Part shown: positions 7,077 to 17,436 of the stretch, one piece after another | How positions within the stretch are numbered: position 1 is the first letter of the stretch | Layout: every line of letters starts with the position of its first letter | Assembly: GCA_964511405.1 (NCBI GenBank) | Contig: CAZEFK010000003.1 | Coordinates: forward strand, 10,771-74,770 | Source of the DNA: CAZEFK01 sp964511405 | GTDB lineage: Bacteria > Pseudomonadota > Alphaproteobacteria > Elsterales > Elsteraceae | Direction of reading: 5' to 3' | Length of the DNA stretch: 64,000 bases | The notes under the pieces: generated by a model | The model's input: the letters and a program-made list of their open reading frames with translations, nothing else | Database searches by the model: none | What the model was told of the DNA's origin: nothing | Position numbers and translations under genes: made by a program

Positions 7077-9128
7077 GTGGCAATGGATGCCGAGATAGCG
7101 GACCTGGAACAGCCCGATCTGGGAGGACTCGACGAAGGGCTGTCGATCCCGACCCTCAAGGGCCGGTACTATGTCTATCCCGATCAGCCGCAGCCGGCGC
7201 TCGACTCGCCGACGGCGCCGGCCTATCTCGCGACCGCCCGCTCCGACCCCCGGCGCAGCCTGTTCGCGCTGATCGGCAGCGATACCCTGCCGCCGCGCAT
7301 CGACATGCTGGACTCGCTGCGCGCCTTCAACCTGCCGGGCATGCTGAAGGTGGTCGACTGGGGGCTCATCGACTGGCCCGGCCAGACCGCGCGCCGGTTC
7401 GCGGTGGTGATCGACCGCCCGGCCGGGCCGCGGGTGATGCCGTCCCTGACCACGCCCCAGCCGCCGCTGGGCGAGGAGGAGCTGACCACCGGCTTCCTGC
7501 AGCCGCTGCTGCAGACCTTGAAGGACCTTGGCGCCCGCGGCGTGGCGCATCGCGGCATCCGGCCGACCAACCTGTTCTATGCCGACGAGGCCCGGCGCCA
7601 GATCGTGCTGGGCGAAGGGGTCACGGCACCGCCGGCCCATGACCAGCCTGTCATGTTCGAGGCCATCGAGGCGGCGATGTGCCACCCGACCGGGCGCGGC
7701 AACGGCAACCCGGCCAACGACATGTATTCGTTGGGCGTGACGCTGCTGTTCCTCATGCTCGGGCGGAACCCGGTGCCCGATCTCGACGAGGCCAAGCTGC
7801 TGTCGGCCAAGATCGAGATGAGCAGCTACGTCGCCCTGGCCGGTCAGGTGCGCATCCCGATCAACATGATCGAGCTCTTGCGCGGGCTGCTGGTGGACGA
7901 CGAGCGCGAGCGCTGGACCACCACCGATCTCGACATGTGGCTGTCCGGCCGCCGCCAGAGCTCCAAGCAGGCCAAGCTGCCGCCCCGCGCGTCGCGCCCC
8001 TTCCAGTTCGGCGCCGGCGAGTACGTGAACACCCGAGCCCTGGCCCATGCGCTGGCCAGCGACTATCGCCAGGCGATCGGGGTGGTCCGCTCCAAGAGCC
8101 TGGATAGCTGGCTCCGGCGGTCGCTGACCGACGAGGTGCGGGCCGATGCCCTGCAGGCGGCGATCTACTCCAGCGCCGGCCATGCCAATGCCAAGAACAC
8201 CGAGGAGCGGATGGTGGCCCGCGCCATGATGGTGCTGGACCCGAGCCAGCCGATCCGCTACCGCGGGTTCGGGGTGATGGTCGACGGGCTGGGCACCGCC
8301 ATGGCCGCGGCCGTCTATGACTCCGAGCAGCGGGCCCTGCTGACCGAGATCATCTCGGCGCGGCTGCCGATCCACTGGGTTGCCGCCCAGGTCCGGGCCC
8401 GCCCCGAGGACCTGCGCGCCAGCCAGATCACCGAGCGGCTGCCCAGCATCATCGAGCAGTCCAGCATCGGCTATGGCTATGAGCGCTGCCTGTACGAGCT
8501 CAACCCGCAGATGCGGTGCCTGAGCCCGATCTTCGAGCGCGACTATGTCGCCGAGCTGCCCGACCTGCTGTCCGCGCTCGACCGCATCGCCCAGACGTCG
8601 AGCCGGCCCGACCAGCCGATGGACCGCCACATCGCGGCCTTCATCGCGTCCCGGATGCGCCGGCCGAGCGACGAGTTGCTGCGCACCATCAACCAGGACG
8701 ATCCCATCGCCCAGCCGATCGCGGTCTTGAAGATGCTCGCCTCGGTCCAGGACCAGGCGCAGGGGCTGAAGGTCCCGGCGCTGGCCCAGTGGATGCTGAC
8801 GCTGCTGACACCAGCGGTATCGGCCTTCCATCACCGCGGCCGGCGCGAGCGCATCGAGCAGCGGATGAAATCAGCGGCAGCCAATGGCGGGCTGACCGAA
8901 ATGCTGGCCGCCATCGACGACGGCGCCGAGCGTCAGGCCGACGGCTACGGCTTCAACCAGGCGCGCGCCGAGTTCCAGGCCATCGACCGGGCGATCCGGA
9001 CCATGGACGCCACCGTCGACGACCGCCGCGAGGAGGCCCGCCTGCTGGGCGAGCAGGTGGCGGGATCGATCGGCGGACTGGTGGTGGCGGTGGCTGCCGC
9101 AGTCACGATCCTGCTGCGGCTGGTCTAG
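7077..9128 (+). CDS. Membrane-anchored Ser/Thr kinase-like protein lacking catalytic residues (pseudokinase)
   Basis: This is a protein of about 683 residues. The first 300 keep the outline of a protein kinase C-lobe: GVAHRGIRPTNLFY near residue 160 sits where HRDxKxxN should be, and NDMYSLGVTLLFLMLGRNP near 220 is a clear helix-F region. The catalytic Asp is Gly (HRG), the catalytic-loop Lys is Arg, and the DFG position reads GEG, so phosphotransfer is unlikely. The rest is helical, without a motif I recognise, and ends in one hydrophobic segment (about the last 20 residues), a tail anchor with the bulk in the cytoplasm. GTG 7077 is chosen because AAAGGG lies ten bases upstream; GTG 7068 and ATG 7083 are alternatives. 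A signalling scaffold is inferred. Confidence 0.7.
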   Translation: MAMDAEIADLEQPDLGGLDEGLSIPTLKGRYYVYPDQPQPALDSPTAPAYLATARSDPRRSLFALIGSDTLPPRIDMLDSLRAFNLPGMLKVVDWGLIDWPGQTARRFAVVIDRPAGPRVMPSLTTPQPPLGEEELTTGFLQPLLQTLKDLGARGVAHRGIRPTNLFYADEARRQIVLGEGVTAPPAHDQPVMFEAIEAAMCHPTGRGNGNPANDMYSLGVTLLFLMLGRNPVPDLDEAKLLSAKIEMSSYVALAGQVRIPINMIELLRGLLVDDERERWTTTDLDMWLSGRRQSSKQAKLPPRASRPFQFGAGEYVNTRALAHALASDYRQAIGVVRSKSLDSWLRRSLTDEVRADALQAAIYSSAGHANAKNTEERMVARAMMVLDPSQPIRYRGFGVMVDGLGTAMAAAVYDSEQRALLTEIISARLPIHWVAAQVRARPEDLRASQITERLPSIIEQSSIGYGYERCLYELNPQMRCLSPIFERDYVAELPDLLSALDRIAQTSSRPDQPMDRHIAAFIASRMRRPSDELLRTINQDDPIAQPIAVLKMLASVQDQAQGLKVPALAQWMLTLLTPAVSAFHHRGRRERIEQRMKSAAANGGLTEMLAAIDDGAERQADGYGFNQARAEFQAIDRAIRTMDATVDDRREEARLLGEQVAGSIGGLVVAVAAAVTILLRLV

Positions 9129-9158
9129 GCCCGATTTTACTCAGGGAGTGGCGGCTTC

Positions 9159-9656
9159 ATGGCGACGCAACCCGCGGTCGGGCGGCCCAAGGCGAAGAAG
9201 AAGGCGAAGTCCAGTCAGGGCAGCGCGGTCTGGCTGCTGCTATCGATGCTGCTGCTGGCGCTGATCTTCGCGCGCCAGACGCTGCTGGTGCTGGCGCTGG
9301 CGCTGCTGCCGACCTTCGTCGCCGGCATCGTCGACCGGCGCGAGGGCAAGTACGCCATGTGGTGCGTGGGCGGCTTCAACATGGCCGGCACCGTGCCCTG
9401 GGTGTTCCACATGTTGTGGGCCGGCGGCGAGCCGACCACCGCCATGGTCGACCTGCTGATGAACCCATTCGCCTGGCTGTCGATCTATGGCGCGGCCGGG
9501 ATCGGCTGGCTGATCTATTTCTGGGTCCCGATGGCGGTGGTGCGCTGGCAGGAGATCCGTGATGGCCAGCGAGTGAAGTCGCTGCGCAACCGCCAAGCCG
9601 TGCTGCTGGAGGAATGGGGCCGCGACCTGGTCGACGCGGCCCCGGGCAAGCTGTAG
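9159..9656 (+). CDS. Small multi-pass inner-membrane protein of unknown function
   Basis: This 165-residue protein starts with a very basic tail (KAKKKAKSSQ) and then about four hydrophobic segments: roughly residues 23-37, 43-58, 65-90 and 103-125. It ends with a charged cytoplasmic helix (RWQEIRDGQRVKSLRNRQ). A GGGAGTGG ribosome site precedes the ATG. It lies 30 bp after the pseudokinase gene on the same strand and is probably in the same transcript, so it may be that protein's membrane partner. I do not recognise a named family. It faces rpoH tail to tail with a 26-bp gap. Confidence 0.65.
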   Translation: MATQPAVGRPKAKKKAKSSQGSAVWLLLSMLLLALIFARQTLLVLALALLPTFVAGIVDRREGKYAMWCVGGFNMAGTVPWVFHMLWAGGEPTTAMVDLLMNPFAWLSIYGAAGIGWLIYFWVPMAVVRWQEIRDGQRVKSLRNRQAVLLEEWGRDLVDAAPGKL

Positions 9657-9682
9657 CCGTCGCCGGCTAGGTCGGCTGCCAA

Positions 9683-10567
9683 CTAAGTCGGCTGGTTGAG
9701 ACGCTGCTCCTGGGCCGCGTTCTTGATCGCCTTCTGCAGCTTCTCGAACGCCCGGACTTCGATCTGGCGCACGCGCTCGCGGCTGATCTTGTAGTGCTGG
9801 CTCAGGTCTTCCAAGGTCGTCGGGTTGTCGCGCAGCCGGCGCTCGGACAGGATGTGCCGCTCGCGGTCGTTGAGCGCGCCCATGGCGGCGGTCAGGAGCT
9901 TGCGCCGCTTGCCCAGCTCCTCGCGATCGGCAAGCTGGATTTCCTGGTTGTCGTGCTCGTCCACCAGCCAGTCCTGCCACTCGCCCTCGCTGTCGGCCCG
10001 GAGCGGCGCGTTCAGGCTGTGGTCGGGACTGGCCAGGCGCCGGTTCATCGAGACCACGTCGGCCTCGGGCACCGACAGCTCGGTGGCGATCTTGGCGACG
10101 TTCTCGGGCGACAGATCGCCCTCGTCGATCGCCTGCATCTGGCCCTTGAGCTTGCGCAGGTTGAAGAACAGCTTTTTCTGGGCGGCGGTCGTGCCCATCT
10201 TCACCAGGCTCCAGGAATGCAGGATGTATTCCTGGATGGCGGCGCGAATCCACCACATCGCGTAGGTCGCCAGACGGAAGCCGCGGTCGGGGTCGAACCG
10301 CTTGACCGCCTGCATCATGCCGACATTGCCTTCGGAGATCAGCTCGTTGAGCGGCAGGCCGTAGCCGCGGTAGCCCATGGCGATCTTGGCGACCAGGCGC
10401 AGATGGCTGGTCACCAGGCGATGCGCGGCCTCGGAGTCGCCATGCTCGCGCCAGCGCTTGGCGAGCATGAACTCCTCGTCGGGGTCGAGCATCGGGAACT
10501 TGCGGATTTCCTGGAGGTACCGGGCTAGATTTCCCTCCGACCCCAGGACGGGCAGGCTGGCAGCCAT
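9683..10567 (-). CDS. rpoH: RNA polymerase heat-shock sigma factor sigma-32
   Basis: This 294-residue group-3-like sigma factor directs transcription of heat-shock chaperones and proteases. Region 2 is textbook (NELISEGNVGMMQAVKRFDP, YAMWWIRAAIQEYIL). The RpoH box reads QKKLFFNLRKLKGQ near residue 133, a segment specific to RpoH. Region 4 ends in a helix-turn-helix (LEDLSQHYKISRERVRQIE). The ATG at 10567 has AGGAAGG seven bases upstream on the minus strand; the frame is open further upstream but without family similarity. A heat-shock-like promoter and a 5' hairpin lie upstream. Many alphaproteobacteria have two rpoH genes; only this one is in view. Confidence 0.96.
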   Translation of the reverse strand: MAASLPVLGSEGNLARYLQEIRKFPMLDPDEEFMLAKRWREHGDSEAAHRLVTSHLRLVAKIAMGYRGYGLPLNELISEGNVGMMQAVKRFDPDRGFRLATYAMWWIRAAIQEYILHSWSLVKMGTTAAQKKLFFNLRKLKGQMQAIDEGDLSPENVAKIATELSVPEADVVSMNRRLASPDHSLNAPLRADSEGEWQDWLVDEHDNQEIQLADREELGKRRKLLTAAMGALNDRERHILSERRLRDNPTTLEDLSQHYKISRERVRQIEVRAFEKLQKAIKNAAQEQRLNQPT

Positions 10568-10666
10568 CAAACCTTCCTTTCGTCCGAGCGGCCCGTCGAC
10601 GGCGACGGCCGGTCGGCTCTTGCTGGCATCGCGTCGGCCGCACCCTCCGGGCGCACACCGGCAATG

Positions 10667-10686
10667 CCGGCCTGTTGGCAGGCCGG
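10667..10686 (-). promoter_or_regulatory. Hairpin at the predicted 5' end of rpoH mRNA
   Basis: A perfect 8-bp stem, CCGGCCTG (10667-10674) and CAGGCCGG (10679-10686), closes a 4-nt loop. If the promoter at 10694-10722 is real, transcription starts at about 10687, so the hairpin would form the first nucleotides of a roughly 120-nt leader. It could stabilise or regulate the message. Confidence 0.45.
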
Positions 10687-10693
10687 AGACGAT

Positions 10694-10722
10694 AGATAGG
10701 CGATAATGTCCGACTTTTCCAG
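10694..10722 (-). promoter_or_regulatory. Candidate sigma-32-type promoter of rpoH
   Basis: On the minus strand CTGGAAA (10716-10722) and CCTATCT (10694-10700) are 15 bp apart. Each matches six of seven positions of the heat-shock consensus CTTGAAA and CCCATNT. Autoregulation of rpoH by RpoH is known in alphaproteobacteria, so the placement makes sense. It is not experimentally supported here. Confidence 0.45.
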
Positions 10723-10730
10723 TGGGACAT

Positions 10731-11759
<1,029 letters not shown>

Positions 11760-11780
11760 GGCGGCAAGGTGGCGCATTCG

Positions 11781-12059
11781 ATGAGGGCGCTCAAGGCGGC
11801 GATCGGGGTGATGTCGACGCTGATCGTGCTGGGCTTCGGCCTGATGATCTGGCTGGTGGTCCAGCGCAGCGACGGCAATCCCGGGTTCGGCGAGACCCGC
11901 GTGGCGCTGCCGGCCGACGCCCGCGTGGCAGCCATGGCCGGCGTCGGCGCCGACCGCCTGGTGCTGCGCGTCGAGCGCCCCGGCCAGCCCGACCGGCTGA
12001 TGATCCTGGACCTGGCGCGCGGCCGGCTGGTCGGCACCGTCGACCTGGCGCGGCCCTGA
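11781..12059 (+). CDS. Small membrane-anchored protein resembling DUF6476
   Basis: This 92-residue protein has one N-terminal membrane helix (AAIGVMSTLIVLGFGLMIWL, residues 6 to 25). A periplasmic remainder ends in a strand-rich repeat (DRLVLRVERPGQPDRLMILD). This layout, and its position back to back with an RluA-family pseudouridine synthase, is what I remember of the alphaproteobacterial DUF6476 group. Its function is unknown. No ribosome site is evident before ATG 11781, and the promoter must lie inside the start of rluD. Confidence 0.7.
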   Translation: MRALKAAIGVMSTLIVLGFGLMIWLVVQRSDGNPGFGETRVALPADARVAAMAGVGADRLVLRVERPGQPDRLMILDLARGRLVGTVDLARP

Positions 12060-12093
12060 CCGATGGTGGTCGAGCGAGCCCTGTTCGAGGGGC

Positions 12094-12122
12094 TTGATAT
12101 GGGGCGGCACTCGGGCTATGTC
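12094..12122 (+). promoter_or_regulatory. Promoter of tRNA-Glu
   Basis: TTGATA (12094-12099) and TATGTC (12117-12122) are 17 bp apart, with the predicted start about 12 bases before the mature tRNA. The -35 is a good consensus match; the -10 is moderate. Confidence 0.5.
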
Positions 12123-12140
12123 ATCGGCCTCCCGCGCCTC

Positions 12141-12216
12141 GTCCCCTTCGTCTAGAGGCCTAGGACATCGCCCTCTCACGGCGGTAACAGGGGTTCGAAT
12201 CCCCTAGGGGACGCCA
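12141..12216 (+). tRNA. tRNA-Glu (anticodon CTC)
   Basis: A 76-nt cloverleaf can be folded by eye. The acceptor arm GTCCCCT pairs with AGGGGAC, followed by discriminator G and an encoded CCA. The anticodon loop CTCTCAC reads CTC at positions 34 to 36, decoding GAG. The T arm AGGGG-TTCGAAT-CCCCT is perfect. It stands alone, at the border between the housekeeping genes to the left and the accessory block starting with prfC. Confidence 0.96.
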
Positions 12217-12312
12217 CGCGCGCTCGCGGATTTCCGCCGCGCGACGGCAGGGGCTCACAGACAACCGACATATGGGTTTGCCGCAACCGCAGCGCATGCC
12301 GCGGTCGGTGCC

Positions 12313-13941
<1,629 letters not shown>

Positions 13942-13952
13942 AGGAGAGCGTC

Positions 13953-14213
13953 ATGGCTGCGACTGCTATGGTTCACGTCCGAGTCGATGAGCAGGTCAAG
14001 GCTCAGGCTGCCGAGACGCTGGGGAAGATGGGGTTGTCGGTCTCGGATGCAGTTCGCGTGTTCCTGACGCGCATCGCCGCGGAGAAGCAGCTACCCTTCG
14101 CCATCAAGGAGCCGAACGCAGAGACGCGCGCTGCGATGGCCGAAGCCGATGAGATCGTCCGCAATCACCGGGCGCGGTTCGCGACCGCGGTTGAAGAAAA
14201 CCGCAGCAAGTAA
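13953..14213 (+). CDS. RelB/DinJ-family antitoxin without an adjacent toxin
   Basis: This 86-residue protein has the RelB/DinJ ribbon-helix-helix start (ATAMVHVRVDEQVKAQAAETL, then MGLSVSDAVRVFLTRIAAEKQLPF) and a toxin-binding tail. Such antitoxins bind RelE/YafQ toxins and repress their own operon. AAAGGAGAG lies just before the ATG, overlapping the end of prfC. Here no RelE or YafQ gene follows: the next 111 bp contain no plausible coding frame before a gene on the opposite strand. It is either an orphan or a solitary regulator. Confidence 0.85.
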   Translation: MAATAMVHVRVDEQVKAQAAETLGKMGLSVSDAVRVFLTRIAAEKQLPFAIKEPNAETRAAMAEADEIVRNHRARFATAVEENRSK

Positions 14214-14324
14214 GCGGGCAACGCTACCCAGGTCGGCCGACGACGAAAAATCATTCGTACGAGCGGGCACCCACGCCGAACTATTCAAGTGATCAGCGGG
14301 AGATCTGGCAACAGCGCCGGATCG

Positions 14325-16205
14325 TCATCCCGGCTCGAACGCGAACCGTGGCGCCTGCGTCCGGAACGGCAGCCTGGCCCCCTCCGGCATCAGATAGGCG
14401 TGGTTACGCCGCACCGTCAGGGCGTCGATGCCGCCGTCGGTGATGATCAGGATCGGTGCGTCGGCAGGAAACCCTTTGTCCTGCTGCAGCCGGTCGATCG
14501 CCGGCATCAGCACCGTGCCGCCGCGGCCGCGGATCTCGACCGAGCCCATCAGGCTCTCGGGCGGCACATAGCCCATGTCATGGACGCGCGCGTCGCACTG
14601 CAGGACGCGCACCTGCGGCACGTCCCGCGACAATGCGTAGGCCGCGATGGCACCCAGGGCCTTGGCCAGCAGCCGCGGTGCCATGGAACCGGAGCTGTCC
14701 AGCACCACGCCGAAGGTGCGCGTCGCCATGGCGTCCGGCGGGCGCAGCCAGACCGGGCGCGGAATGTCCGGCGTCGACGCCTGCCGCCGGCTTGACCGGG
14801 CAAAGCTGCGTTGCGCCTCCACGGGCGGAAAGAACGCGTCCAGCCACTGGCCGAGCCGCACGTCCCAGGGGATCGGCCGCTGCTGCAGGGCGCGGATGTC
14901 CTCGACCAGCTCGCCCGGCAGCAGGCCGCGGCCGGGCGCGGCGAGATGCAGGTCCAGCCCCTCATTCAGCGCCCGCCGATAGAAGTCGTCCAGGTCGGTG
15001 CCCGGTCCCCGCCACCAGGCCGGCGGCCGCGTGGACAGGATGTCCACGGCGCTCCGGCCGCGGAACGTGCGGCCCTTGGCCAGCCGGCGCATCAGCCGCA
15101 GATCGGTGACGATGCGGTCGTAGATGGCCTCCGCCGACTCCCTCTCGAGGCCCAGCTCCGGATCCAGCAGCAGGTCGTCGGTCGGCGTCTCGCCGATGCC
15201 CATCTCGACCAGCCAGCCATTGACCACATAGTCGCAGGCGACGTTCCACAGGAACGGGTCGCGCCCCTGCCGGCGCGCCTCATGGCGCAGCCCGACATGC
15301 AGCAGCTCATGGGCGATGACGAACTTGGCCGTCTCGTAGGTCCAGGGGACGCGCGGGTTGATGTAGATCCGGCGCAGTTCCGGATCGACCGCGGCGACGG
15401 CGATGTCCAGGCTGCGACAGGCCTCGTCGCTGTCCACGATCTCGAAGCCGCTGGCCAGGGCCGCCAGCAGGGGGTAGCTGGCCACGAACCAGCGGCGCGC
15501 CCGCTCGGCCACCGAGTTCGGGTTGCGGCGGCTCGCGGTGGTGCCGCGCGCCGCCTCGCCGGCGCTGTCGACCGCCTTGAAGAGGCCGGCCCGGAGGGCA
15601 TGGGCCAGATTCTCCTGCCGACCGCGCAACTCGTCCGCTGTCAGCGCCGGTGTCCCGGGGGCGGGCGGGAAGGTACTCTCCATCGGCCCGTTCAGGCCAA
15701 GCACGGCATAGCGGGCCATCAGGTCGGGGCCGCCATCCGCGAGGGCGCGGCGGACGCTGGCCAGGTCGCGCCCCAGGCCGACGCGCCCCAGGCCGACCCA
15801 ATCGGGGCCGCGCAGTTCGTCCGGCCGCTCGCCGATGCCGGCCGCCTCCAGGAAATCGACCGCCACGATCGGCGCCGCGATCCGGTGCAGGTCGTCCTGC
15901 AGCGCCGGATCATCATGGCCGAAGACGTAATGGACCAGCGCCTGCGCGATGACATGCGCCCATTGCGGTGGGGTCAGCCGTTGGGCGGCATTCAGCTCGA
16001 TGCGCGGCACCGGCCTTGCTTGCCGATACGCCGCCCTGACCGTGGTCAGCCGCGCGAAACCGGCCGGATGGAAGGGTCGCCCCAGGTCTCGCCAGACAAC
16101 ATGCGGGCTGCCCAGATACTGGAACACCGGATGGGCGGTGAGCAGCTTGTGCCCGGCCCAAATGGCGTCGTCGGCGGCCGGCGCCCTGCGGCGTTTGTCT
16201 GCCAT
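14325..16205 (-). CDS. VWA protein with duplicated DUF2201-type metallopeptidase domain
   Basis: This is a 626-residue protein. Residues 280 to 345 form a zincin-like domain with HELLH (299-303), further His308 and the WNVACDYVVNGWL segment typical of DUF2201. The C-terminal third is a von Willebrand A domain with the MIDAS start DSSGSM near 503 and a metal-site Thr in GRGGTVLMP. Residues 67 to 131 repeat the peptidase segment but the zinc motif has decayed to QALVH (88-92); both copies share RI-x-x-N, VIA, a second His and the GIGE-x-P ending. Usual family members, as I recall, are nearer 400 residues. It follows the MoxR ATPase by 9 bp, its expected partner in metal-dependent complex remodelling. 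Confidence 0.85.
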   Translation of the reverse strand: MADKRRRAPAADDAIWAGHKLLTAHPVFQYLGSPHVVWRDLGRPFHPAGFARLTTVRAAYRQARPVPRIELNAAQRLTPPQWAHVIAQALVHYVFGHDDPALQDDLHRIAAPIVAVDFLEAAGIGERPDELRGPDWVGLGRVGLGRDLASVRRALADGGPDLMARYAVLGLNGPMESTFPPAPGTPALTADELRGRQENLAHALRAGLFKAVDSAGEAARGTTASRRNPNSVAERARRWFVASYPLLAALASGFEIVDSDEACRSLDIAVAAVDPELRRIYINPRVPWTYETAKFVIAHELLHVGLRHEARRQGRDPFLWNVACDYVVNGWLVEMGIGETPTDDLLLDPELGLERESAEAIYDRIVTDLRLMRRLAKGRTFRGRSAVDILSTRPPAWWRGPGTDLDDFYRRALNEGLDLHLAAPGRGLLPGELVEDIRALQQRPIPWDVRLGQWLDAFFPPVEAQRSFARSSRRQASTPDIPRPVWLRPPDAMATRTFGVVLDSSGSMAPRLLAKALGAIAAYALSRDVPQVRVLQCDARVHDMGYVPPESLMGSVEIRGRGGTVLMPAIDRLQQDKGFPADAPILIITDGGIDALTVRRNHAYLMPEGARLPFRTQAPRFAFEPG

Positions 16206-16214
16206 CGGCGCCCG

Positions 16215-17273
16215 TTAGGCCCGCTGGGCCACCAGGCGCGGCAGGGCCTTGACCAGCTCCACCGTGTACCAGGCCGGCAGGGCGGCGCCGCTTTCCGTCT
16301 CGCCCACCAGCAGCCGGGCCAGCTCGGTCGAGATGCGGGCCAGGCTGACGACCAGATCCTTGGTGCGATTGGCCAGCTCGCGGGCCTCGCGGCCCATCTT
16401 TGCTTCGTCGTCCGGCAACTCCCGGATCAGCCGGTCGCGCAGCTGGTGGACCATGAAATACAGGATGTCGCGCTCGTCCGGCCGGTCGGGCCAACCGCGC
16501 TCGCCCTTCAGGATCGCCGACAGGTCGTGCGCCCGCTCGCGGATCTTGGCGAAGGCGACGAACTGGCGGGCGTGGGCCGGCGTCAGCAGGCCCGACGCCA
16601 GCCGATCGATGTCGGCCGGCGTCAACGACCGGTCATGGGCCTTCAAGGCATGGGACAGTATCTCCCAGGCGCGTGGGGTGGAAAACGGCTCCTCATGTTT
16701 CGGCGGCTTGGACCACAGATGATCCGACCGGTTGGCGACGTAGTCCAACACCAGCTCATGGATGCCGGCCGGCCCGGCCCACGCCATCCAGTCGCGGGCC
16801 GAAGCCTTCAGCTGAACATGGATCAGCCGGTTGACCAGGGCGGACGATAGGGGCCGGGTGATCGCCGCGTCCTCGACCCGATTGCCGGCGCCGATGATGA
16901 TGCTGCCCGTCGGCAAGATGAATTCGCCGACCCGTTTGTCCAGGATCAGCGAATAGAACGCCTTCTGCACTTCGTGCGAACAGGCGTTCAGCTCGTCCAG
17001 GAACAGGCAGTAGGGTTCATCACGGGCGATCAGCGTCGGCGGGCAGAAGCGCGACCGGCCGTCGACGATCTGTGGCACGCCGATGATGTCCTCCGGCGCC
17101 AACTGCGATCCCAGCAGCGAGACGCAAGGAAGCCCGACATTGTCGGCGAACGCGCGCACGAGCGCCGATTTGCCGATCCCCGGCGGCCCCCAGATGAAGA
17201 CCGGCAGGATGGGCGCCACGTTCAGCAGGAACGGGCCAAGCTCGGCAGGCGTCAGGATGGGGGCCGCTTCCAT
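16215..17273 (-). CDS. MoxR-family AAA+ ATPase
   Basis: This 352-residue chaperone-like ATPase has Walker A GPPGIGKSALV (about residues 29 to 39), Walker B CLFLDELNA near 92, sensor 1 in IIIGAGNR near 130 and an arginine-finger region at VNRLIHVQL. MoxR ATPases act with VWA proteins to assemble or remodel protein complexes, and the VWA-metallopeptidase gene lies directly downstream. The C-terminal 150 residues form the lid plus a helical extension. A GAAC-N7-GAAC box lies 106 to 120 bp before the ATG, suggesting LexA control of the pair. The ribosome site is weak. Confidence 0.88.
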   Translation of the reverse strand: MEAAPILTPAELGPFLLNVAPILPVFIWGPPGIGKSALVRAFADNVGLPCVSLLGSQLAPEDIIGVPQIVDGRSRFCPPTLIARDEPYCLFLDELNACSHEVQKAFYSLILDKRVGEFILPTGSIIIGAGNRVEDAAITRPLSSALVNRLIHVQLKASARDWMAWAGPAGIHELVLDYVANRSDHLWSKPPKHEEPFSTPRAWEILSHALKAHDRSLTPADIDRLASGLLTPAHARQFVAFAKIRERAHDLSAILKGERGWPDRPDERDILYFMVHQLRDRLIRELPDDEAKMGREARELANRTKDLVVSLARISTELARLLVGETESGAALPAWYTVELVKALPRLVAQRA

Positions 17274-17378
17274 GGCTCGTCGTCATGCAGAACGGTTGTG
17301 TGGCGCAAACCAGACGTCGCCCGCAGCAGGCGCGCTGGCAGCCGGCGATCGGACCGTAGGATCGCAGATCGCCACACA

Positions 17379-17393
17379 GAACACAACATGAAC
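17379..17393 (-). promoter_or_regulatory. Alphaproteobacterial SOS (LexA) box candidate
   Basis: GAAC (17379-17382) is followed after exactly seven bases by GAAC (17390-17393), the direct-repeat LexA box known in alphaproteobacteria (GTTC-N7-GTTC on the coding strand here). A third GAAC lies at 17404-17407. It is in the gap upstream of the MoxR/VWA operon. By chance about two such 8-base matches are expected in a 64-kb window, but very few in intergenic DNA. Confidence 0.5.
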
Positions 17394-17436
17394 ATGCATG
17401 GACGAACATAGCGGTCCGTGATCCGGGATCGGCCGC

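Noticed and set aside
12141..12216. Attachment-site repeat of the tRNA-Glu 3' end
   Set aside because: I found no second copy of the tRNA 3' end within the window, so integration is not supported by sequence.
14214..14324. Possible RelE-type toxin or its remnant after the antitoxin
   Set aside because: None of the plus-strand frames gives a toxin-like stretch; all are interrupted early.
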